Positions 36,472 to 41,655 of a DNA stretch of 41,655 nucleotides are shown here, in pieces; the first letter of the stretch is position 1; each line of letters opens with the position of its first letter. Both the position numbers and the translations under genes were made by a program. Source of the stretch: JAKAQB01 sp027320105. Its GTDB lineage: Bacteria > Actinomycetota > Acidimicrobiia > Acidimicrobiales > Palsa-688. The notes beneath the pieces were generated by a model that saw only the letters and a program-made list of their open reading frames with translations, searched no databases and had not been told where the DNA came from. The stretch lies in the NCBI GenBank assembly GCA_027320105.1, contig DAHVMA010000057.1, positions 1 to 41,655 on the forward strand. The letters are read 5' to 3'.

Positions 36472-37596
36472 TCAGCCGTCCCTCTTCCGGTGGACCTGGT
36501 AGACGGCACCGTTGCCGCGGGAGGGCGGCTTGGTGCTGGCTCCTAGGGTGAGGGCGAGGACGGCACCGACGGTGACGAGCGCGAGGACGGCAGCTACGAC
36601 GGAGAAAGTCCTCCCCCTCACCCGCCCACCGTCGGCCGACGGCTCCGGCTGGGTCGCCGCCAACGATCCTGCCGCTGCGGGTGAGCCTGCCTCAACCCTC
36701 GCCGGCCCATCGGCGGGCTCGGTGACCGGCACCGTCGAGCGGAGGGCGGACTGGCCGGCGGCGGCCGGGCGGGCGAGGACGGCGACGGTGGTGTCGTCGC
36801 CGCTTCCCTCGAGGGAGGCGCAGGCCGAGACCCAGCCGGGGAGGTGCCCGCCGACCCAGGCGACCCCGTGGTCGGCCACGTAGCGGGCGAAGTCCATCCC
36901 GACGGTTGACTCCCACGCCCGCTCGACCTGGGCGTTGCCGTAACCGTCGGTGGCAAACAGCACGAGCAGCACCGCCGGAGCGTCGACGGCCCCGACGCGG
37001 AACGAGTCGAGGGCGTTGGGCTGGCACATGCTCGTCGTGCGCCGGCCGTCGAGGAGGGGGTCGTTCGGCACCGGGGTGCTCACCGTCCCGTCGGGGGCGA
37101 CGGCCACCACGTCCCCGTCGCCGATCTGGGCGAGGACCACCCCGCCGGCGACGGCGACGCCCATCAGCAGGGTGGTGCCGTAGGCGATGAGGGGGCCGTC
37201 GGTGGGGGCGCGGTAGCGCTGCTCCCGATCGGTGAACGGGTCACCCGCCACGTCGTCGTTGGCGGCTTGGACCCAGTCATGCCACAAGGGGGCGAGGAGA
37301 CCGTAGCGGACCGACTCCTCGAGGTCCTCGCGGTCGGGCCCGCCGGTGGCTGCCCAGCGCAGCCCGTGACGGCACGCCAGGTCGGCGGCGATCCGGCTGC
37401 CCCGTTGGCTGCGGAAGTGGCGGCGGTCGCCGTGGCCGTCGGCCACGGCGACGACGAGGTCGCCACCCTGGCCCACCTCGGCACACCAGGCGTCCTGGTT
37501 GACGCGGCGGTCGGCAGGGTGGGCGGCCCCCTCGGCGCTGGCCCCGACGACGACCCAGGCGCCGGTGTCGATCGGGGCGGCGACACTGTCGGTCAT
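36472..37596 (-). CDS. PP2C-family protein phosphatase with C-terminal membrane anchor
   Basis: A 374-residue metal-dependent Ser/Thr phosphatase. Metal-binding motifs are RVNQDAW (31-37), VADGHGD (51-57), the QIGDGD stretch, FATDGYG and GDDTTVAVL. A Pro/Ala/Glu linker leads to one membrane segment (about 326-350) and a short tail. The ATG lies 1 base after the vWA stop and the stop touches the kinase ATG. It is expected to reverse the kinase. Membrane anchoring places the pair near the exporter. Confidence 0.9.
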   Translation of the reverse strand: MTDSVAAPIDTGAWVVVGASAEGAAHPADRRVNQDAWCAEVGQGGDLVVAVADGHGDRRHFRSQRGSRIAADLACRHGLRWAATGGPDREDLEESVRYGLLAPLWHDWVQAANDDVAGDPFTDREQRYRAPTDGPLIAYGTTLLMGVAVAGGVVLAQIGDGDVVAVAPDGTVSTPVPNDPLLDGRRTTSMCQPNALDSFRVGAVDAPAVLLVLFATDGYGNAQVERAWESTVGMDFARYVADHGVAWVGGHLPGWVSACASLEGSGDDTTVAVLARPAAAGQSALRSTVPVTEPADGPARVEAGSPAAAGSLAATQPEPSADGGRVRGRTFSVVAAVLALVTVGAVLALTLGASTKPPSRGNGAVYQVHRKRDG

Positions 37597-37597
37597 G

Positions 37598-38302
37598 TCA
37601 GACGATCGTCTCACCGTCGTAGTCGGCGGCGCCCTGCTGGCCGAGGATCTGCTGGGCAAGCATCCCGCGGTCGGCACCGACCTCGGACAGGCGGGACACG
37701 GCGATGCTCGCGACGATGAGGCGGTCGGCGATCTCGTCGGTCTTGTCGGCCAGGAGGACGGGGACGTCGGGGTCCCCGATGAACCGGGTGGCCTCCTCCG
37801 ACCGGGCGTCGCGGCCGATGGCCACGGCGAGGCGAAGGGCGGCCTTGGCCGCCGGAACTTCCTGGATGGCACGGAACCCGGCCTCGAGGTCCTCGGGTCT
37901 GTCGGTGGGGCGGCCGTCGGTGATCAGCACGATCGCGGGGCGCAGGGCGCGCCGCTCGAGCTTGTCCGGGCGCAGCTCGTCGGCGACGACGCGCAGCGCC
38001 GCACCGAGGTTGGTGCGCCCGCGGTCGACGGCCCGCAGCGGCTTCCAGCGCATCCTCGCCACCGGCGTCGGTTCCTGCACGTGCCAGAACGGCTCCGTCG
38101 CGAACCCGAGGACCCGCACCATCACGTCGGCGCGCTCCTGTTCGGCCTCCCACTCGGCCAGGTGGGGCAGCATGTCGGCGACGGCGAAGTTGAGGGCCTG
38201 GATGCGCTCCCCCGCCATCGACCCCGAACAGTCCGCCACGATGATCAGGTGCATCGGCCGCCGCGCGATGCCAGCGCCGGGCATCAGCGTCTCGGAGCTC
38301 AT
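37598..38302 (-). CDS. TerY-like von Willebrand A domain protein
   Basis: A 234-residue single vWA domain. The metal-ion-dependent adhesion site is intact: DCSGS (24-28), Thr97 in GRTNLGAAL and Asp129 in ITDGRPTD. It resembles TerY, a cytosolic vWA protein thought to bring partners together in Ter and TerY-P systems. The ATG overlaps the preceding stop (ATGA), which is preferred over an ATG 24 bases earlier. It sits between the membrane adaptor and the phosphatase. Confidence 0.9.
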   Translation of the reverse strand: MSSETLMPGAGIARRPMHLIIVADCSGSMAGERIQALNFAVADMLPHLAEWEAEQERADVMVRVLGFATEPFWHVQEPTPVARMRWKPLRAVDRGRTNLGAALRVVADELRPDKLERRALRPAIVLITDGRPTDRPEDLEAGFRAIQEVPAAKAALRLAVAIGRDARSEEATRFIGDPDVPVLLADKTDEIADRLIVASIAVSRLSEVGADRGMLAQQILGQQGAADYDGETIV

Positions 38303-39429
38303 CCCGGGGCGCCGTCGTTGGCCCACCAGCTCTCGATGGCCGAGAACGGTGTGGTCGTCGAGCCGACCAGCTCGAAGAGGGTGTCCTCCTTGGGGAGGGT
38401 CCAGATGTAGTCGGGGTTGCGGCCGCTGGAGGAGAGGGCCAGGTCGTCGCAGTACAGGTCCTGACCGGTCACCTTGGGCCAGCGGGTGGCACTCCAGGTG
38501 TCGGAGCCCTGGGCGTTGGGGTTGCTTGCCACGCCGGGCGGGGGGCAGCGGCCCTGGGCGGTCGCCAGGTCAAAGCTCCGGTGCAGGAGCAGCTGCTCGA
38601 GGCTCGCCCGGTAGTGGGCGGTGTCGACGAACTGGAATCCCACCAGCGCCCAGCTGGCCTCGCCGGGGACGTTGCAGAGGAGCCCGGATCGCACGCCGAC
38701 AAAACCCTTGAACGCTGGCTCGCCCTTGCAGTCGGTCCCCACATCGAGCCCGAGAGACCCGCTCGACACGTTCTGGTCGGGCATGAGCGTCGTGAGGGCG
38801 ACGAGCGGCGTCGGGGGGGCAGGCGGCGCCGTCGTGGTCCTCGTTGCCGTCGTGGTCGGGGTGGGTGGGATCGGGTGGGGGCCGGGACCCGGGACCAACG
38901 CCCCGATGATGCCGAGGATCACGAGGACGGCCACACCCCCGCCGACGCCGGCCCACAGCGTGCGCCGCTTGAGCTTCGGTTTCGACTTGGGCGGGGGCGG
39001 CCACGGCGGGGGACGGGGAACCAGGCCGGGCAGGGGGCCCGGCAGGGGCGGGGGCGGCGGCGGGGGCGGGGGCGGGGCGAGGACGGCCGGGTCGGGGTGG
39101 CGGCCGAGGGCCTCGGCGTACTGGGTGACGACCCACAGCGAGTTCTCGGGGGCCATGCCGCTGTCGGTCGCGAACGAGTCGGCCGTGAGCCGCACGGCGG
39201 CGTTGTCGTCGACGCCTTCACCGAGATGCTGCTGCAGCCTGCCTGGGACGTCGAGCTCGGCGGCCCGGACCAGCATCCGCCCCGCCGAACGGTTGTCGGG
39301 CAGCAAGTCCTGGAACAGGTTGTCAAGCATCCGCGCCTTGGTGAGGACATCCATGCCGTAGTCCTCTGCCGCCGAGCGCAGGGCAGCGCCTGCCTCGCCG
39401 TTGGGATCGATCGGTGAGCTTGTCGCCAT
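38299..39429 (-). CDS. membrane protein with N-terminal helical adaptor domain
   Basis: A 376-residue protein and the first gene of the signalling operon. Residues about 15-110 form a helical domain (RSAAEDYGMDVL, LLPDNRSAGRMLVRAAELDVPG, ENSLWVVTQYAEALG) of a kind often seen in actinobacterial kinase and conflict-associated proteins. A run of Pro (about 119-145) and a basic patch lead to one membrane segment (about 158-180). The C-terminal 195 residues are Cys-containing and presumably outside the cell. I do not recognise a named family. A role as a membrane scaffold or sensor for the triad is inferred from position. Confidence 0.7.
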   Translation of the reverse strand: MATSSPIDPNGEAGAALRSAAEDYGMDVLTKARMLDNLFQDLLPDNRSAGRMLVRAAELDVPGRLQQHLGEGVDDNAAVRLTADSFATDSGMAPENSLWVVTQYAEALGRHPDPAVLAPPPPPPPPPPLPGPLPGLVPRPPPWPPPPKSKPKLKRRTLWAGVGGGVAVLVILGIIGALVPGPGPHPIPPTPTTTATRTTTAPPAPPTPLVALTTLMPDQNVSSGSLGLDVGTDCKGEPAFKGFVGVRSGLLCNVPGEASWALVGFQFVDTAHYRASLEQLLLHRSFDLATAQGRCPPPGVASNPNAQGSDTWSATRWPKVTGQDLYCDDLALSSSGRNPDYIWTLPKEDTLFELVGSTTTPFSAIESWWANDGAPG

Positions 39430-39493
39430 GGCCCAGGTGCCCCCGGCCCCCCCAGTGGTTACCCGATCCTCGGTTCCCCGATTCTTGTCGTGG

Positions 39494-39522
39494 ACCCTAG
39501 GCGGCGGCCATCGCAGGCGCAA
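39494..39522 (-). promoter_or_regulatory. candidate promoter of the signalling operon
   Basis: On the minus strand TTGCGC, 17 bases, TAGGGT, about 65 bases before the first gene of the operon. The spacing is ideal and the -10 fits TAnnnT. The 255-base gap 39430-39684 shows no gene. Confidence 0.45.
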
Positions 39523-39684
39523 CGGTCGGACCCCCACCGCAGCCGGGCCCTCGAGACCGTCGGCGGTCTCCGCCCGGGCGGCCGTTCGGCAACGTCGGGG
39601 GCGCCAGCGATGGTGGCACCCGCCGGGACGCTTCGCCCGGCCGTCGCCGTCACCGCTGCGCCCTCCGGGGCGACTGCCTGCCGC

Positions 39685-40839
39685 CTACCGGAGCGTGATG
39701 GCGGCGCCGTTCGTCCCTGCGCCGCTGGCATCGGCGCCGGCGGCGGCATCGAGCACGATGGTCTGCGCCAGCTGCTTCGCCGTAGCTGCGCTGGCCGGGC
39801 GGTACTCGTAGAGCGTCCCGTTGTCCACGACGGTGTAGAGGTGGCCGTCGTTGCCGCAGTGCAGGATCGGGCACTCCAGCCGGCGGGCCACCTTGGCGAG
39901 GTCGGGGAAGCTGGCCAGCTCGATGACGACCGAGCCGGAGCGGGCGCGGGGGCGTTGGGCGACCTCCACCATCATCCCGCCGTGGCGCAGGGCGATGCCG
40001 GAGTGCTCGTCGGAGCTGGCCGCCCGGCGGACCGGGCGGATCACGATGAGAGCGACGAGCAGGCCGAGGGCCAGCAGGCCGAGCGTGGCGTAGCGGACTG
40101 TGGCGACCGTCTGGCCGAAGATCATGACGGCAGGCCGCAGCCAGGGCAGGGTCACCGAACCCCGAGTGGTGGCCGACAGGGTGCTCGCCGAAGACGTCGG
40201 AGCGCCCGGGATGTTGGAGGAGGGGGCGGTCGGCGTCAACGTCCCGCTGTTGAAGGTGAAGTCCACCTGCGGGTCGAAGGCGGCGCGGACCGCCACGGTG
40301 CCGACGGTGCCCCGCACGCGGACCTCGGGGGTGATGGTGACCGGGTAGTTGGCGCCCACGCCGCCGGCGCTGGCGGAGAAGAGGTCGGCGAGGTGCTGGA
40401 ACCACGCCGCGCCGACCACGGCCGTGGCGACGAAGCGACCGCCTGAGAAGGCCGTGACCGGTTGCAAGGCGGTCGTGCGGGTGATGCCCTGGCCGTTGCT
40501 CATGCTGACCCGCAGCTGCTCGGTCCCAGCGACAGCGACCGGCCGGCCGGCCCCGAAGGAGTAGGCGTAGCGCAGGTGGACGCTGCGCACGTCGGAGAGG
40601 TAGATGGGCTGGCCGGTCTGCAGGCCGGCGGCGCCGTACACGGAGCCGGCGCTGGGAGTCCCGCTGTAGGCGAGCCGCCCCGTCTGGGTGTAGTGGACGG
40701 CGGTGGCGACGCGTGCCGGGCGGGTCCAGGCGAAGCCGGCGAACACACCGGCGCCGAGGGCGACGAGGCCGCACACCAAGGCGGCATCGAGCCGCCCCCG
40801 GAAACGGGAGCGGGAGGGAGCGGCGTGGTCAGCGGGCAA
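39685..40839 (-). CDS. DUF5305-like membrane protein
   Basis: A 384-residue protein with an N-terminal membrane segment (about 18-38), a large beta-rich extracytoplasmic part containing YTQTGRLAYSG, a second membrane segment (250-268) and a cytoplasmic tail. This layout and the YxxxGxxxYSG start match DUF5305, a family often next to archaeal- or SipW-type signal peptidases. The start is a TTG at 40839, supported by AGGAGG seven bases upstream. It overlaps the end of the signal peptidase gene by 11 bases. The function is unknown. A role in building a surface structure is inferred. Confidence 0.7.
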   Translation of the reverse strand: MPADHAAPSRSRFRGRLDAALVCGLVALGAGVFAGFAWTRPARVATAVHYTQTGRLAYSGTPSAGSVYGAAGLQTGQPIYLSDVRSVHLRYAYSFGAGRPVAVAGTEQLRVSMSNGQGITRTTALQPVTAFSGGRFVATAVVGAAWFQHLADLFSASAGGVGANYPVTITPEVRVRGTVGTVAVRAAFDPQVDFTFNSGTLTPTAPSSNIPGAPTSSASTLSATTRGSVTLPWLRPAVMIFGQTVATVRYATLGLLALGLLVALIVIRPVRRAASSDEHSGIALRHGGMMVEVAQRPRARSGSVVIELASFPDLAKVARRLECPILHCGNDGHLYTVVDNGTLYEYRPASAATAKQLAQTIVLDAAAGADASGAGTNGAAITLR

Positions 40840-41374
40840 GGCGGTGCCTCCTTCTCTGGCGGCGGGAACGGCGGGGGGAGAACGAGAGCAACCAGATGGC
40901 GCCGAGGCCGATGCCGGTCACGGCCGGGTTGCGCAGGCGGAGCAGGTAGGAGCCGGCGCCGGGGAGGTGGACCCATTCAGCCCCGACGATGCCCGACTCC
41001 GTCGGCTGGAAGCTGTCGACGAAGTTGTTGTTGTCGCCCTTGAAGTAGTAGCGGCCGTCGCGGATGGCGATGATGCGGTGCATGACCACCACGTGCAGCT
41101 GGCGGTTGCGGTAGCCGGCGACCTCGCCGACGTGGTAGCTCGGCTCCTTGCGCAGCAGTACCAGGTCGCCGGCGTGGTAGCGGGGGAGCATGCTGATGCC
41201 GGTCGTGACCACGTAGGACGTGCGCCCTCCGAGGGCCGGCGGGGCGAGGAACGCCCACGCCGCCGCCACCAGGGCGGCACTGAGCACCGCCCTCCACACC
41301 CTTGCCGAGGCGAGCGCCGGCATCCGCAGCGAGGGCGACGCCACGACCGGCGCGCTCACGCCAACGGTGCTCAC
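40829..41374 (-). CDS. signal peptidase I, SipW/archaeal (Ser-His) type
   Basis: A 181-residue S26 signal peptidase. Membrane segments at about 28-45 and 148-165 flank the catalytic domain. TTGISMLPRYHAGDLVLLRK holds the nucleophile Ser61. The usual bacterial Lys is replaced by His99 in VVMHRII, as in SipW and the ER/archaeal enzymes. FKGDNNN follows with Asp114. The GTG at 41374 is preceded by GGAAG at 11 bases. Such enzymes often serve dedicated secreted substrates. Here the partner is the DUF5305-like gene directly downstream. Confidence 0.88.
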   Translation of the reverse strand: MSTVGVSAPVVASPSLRMPALASARVWRAVLSAALVAAAWAFLAPPALGGRTSYVVTTGISMLPRYHAGDLVLLRKEPSYHVGEVAGYRNRQLHVVVMHRIIAIRDGRYYFKGDNNNFVDSFQPTESGIVGAEWVHLPGAGSYLLRLRNPAVTGIGLGAIWLLSFSPRRSRRQRRRHRLAR

Positions 41375-41425
41375 TGCTCAGCCTGCTTCCATTTCCATGC
41401 GGTCATGCGTGGCCTTTGGGGTGGC

Positions 41426-41453
41426 GCGGGGCGCCGGCAAGCCGGCGCCCCGC
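41426..41453. other. perfect 13-bp inverted repeat beside the IS end
   Basis: GCGGGGCGCCGGC and GCCGGCGCCCCGC around AA, with no T run on either side. It lies between the signal peptidase start and the IS end. It may be a terminator of a gene to the right that the IS has separated, or a target that attracted the IS. Confidence 0.5.
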
Positions 41454-41462
41454 AGGTCCGAC

Positions 41463-41655
41463 GTAAGCGTTCAGGTGGGCGGATCGATGCGTGCGCGCGC
41501 TGCGCGCGATGGTCCACCACTGTGCGCGCGCGGGTTGCTAGAACGGTGGCGTGTCGGGGTTGTCGCTGCGCCAACAGTTGGGCGATGCGCTTGACGCTGT
41601 GGGGGTGCTGCAGGCTGAGAACGAGATGCTGCGAGCGGACAACGCGGCGCTGCGG
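41463..41655 (+). mobile_element. left end of an IS66-like element (runs out of window)
   Basis: GTAAGCG at 41463 matches the usual tip of IS66-family elements. About 90 bases later a coiled-coil transposase frame begins. The stretch between is rich in GCGCGC (direct repeats TGCGCGCGC at about 41490 and 41520). The right end and target duplication are outside the window, so the boundary is provisional. Confidence 0.55.
41551..41655 (+). CDS. IS66-like transposase, N-terminal fragment
   Basis: A frame from GTG at 41551 is open to the window edge (35 codons). It reads SGLSLRQQLGDALDAVG and then LQAENEMLRADNAALR, a leucine-zipper-like coiled coil typical of the N-terminus of IS66 TnpC transposases. 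The catalytic part lies beyond the window. A coiled-coil protein of another kind cannot be ruled out, but the nearby GTAAGCG tip supports IS66. Confidence 0.6.
   Translation, partial: MSGLSLRQQLGDALDAVGVLQAENEMLRADNAALR

Overview
The window is high-GC DNA of actinobacterial type. Signs are the str/S10 ribosomal order rpsL-rpsG-fusA-tuf-rpsJ, frequent GTG starts, -10 boxes of the TAnnnT type, an FHA-ABC exporter fused in one chain, and a near-consensus FliA/WhiG-family promoter. My best guess is an uncultured or poorly studied Actinomycetota lineage, perhaps Acidimicrobiia. This rests on general resemblance, not on a search.

Layout. (1) 138-6324, minus strand: rplC-rplD-rplW-rplB-rpsS-rplV-rpsC-rplP-rpmC-rpsQ-rplN-rplX, tightly packed and overlapping. 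S3, L22 and S17 carry long disordered extensions. (2) 6325-9749: a block that splits the S10 operon between rpsJ and rplC. It holds a divergent class B penicillin-binding protein, a small J-domain protein and a hicAB toxin-antitoxin cassette. The cassette lies between two diverged copies of the 3' end of rpsJ. Its hicA is broken by a 5-bp tandem duplication that joins the toxin reading frame to hicB. (3) 9750-14656, minus: rpsJ, tuf, fusA, rpsG, rpsL. (4) 14838-24904: a large YfhO-like membrane protein, a secreted subtilase-fold protein that appears to lack the catalytic Asp and His, a three-PAS GGDEF-EAL cyclic-di-GMP enzyme behind a FliA/WhiG-type promoter, and a small secreted protein. (5) 25129-32174: a secreted protein with a lysozyme-like domain and repeats, a phzF remnant, a DUF885 metallopeptidase-like protein, a PIG-L deacetylase, a cysteine-desulfurase-like PLP enzyme and a SAM methyltransferase. 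(6) 32455-39429, minus: a five-gene signalling operon, in transcription order a membrane adaptor, a TerY-like vWA protein, a PP2C phosphatase, a Ser/Thr kinase with zinc ribbon, and a double-FHA ABC exporter. This is a TerY-P phosphorylation triad wired to a transporter. (7) 39685-41374, minus: a DUF5305-like membrane protein and a SipW-type signal peptidase. (8) 41463-41655: the left end of an IS66-like insertion sequence that runs out of the window.

How the parts may work together. Regions 1 and 3 form the translation core. Region 6 is probably a phospho-signalling relay in which the kinase and phosphatase set the phosphorylation state read by the FHA domains of the exporter, with the vWA and adaptor proteins as scaffold. 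Region 4 offers a possible c-di-GMP/sigma feedback circuit. No tRNA, rRNA or CRISPR array was seen.
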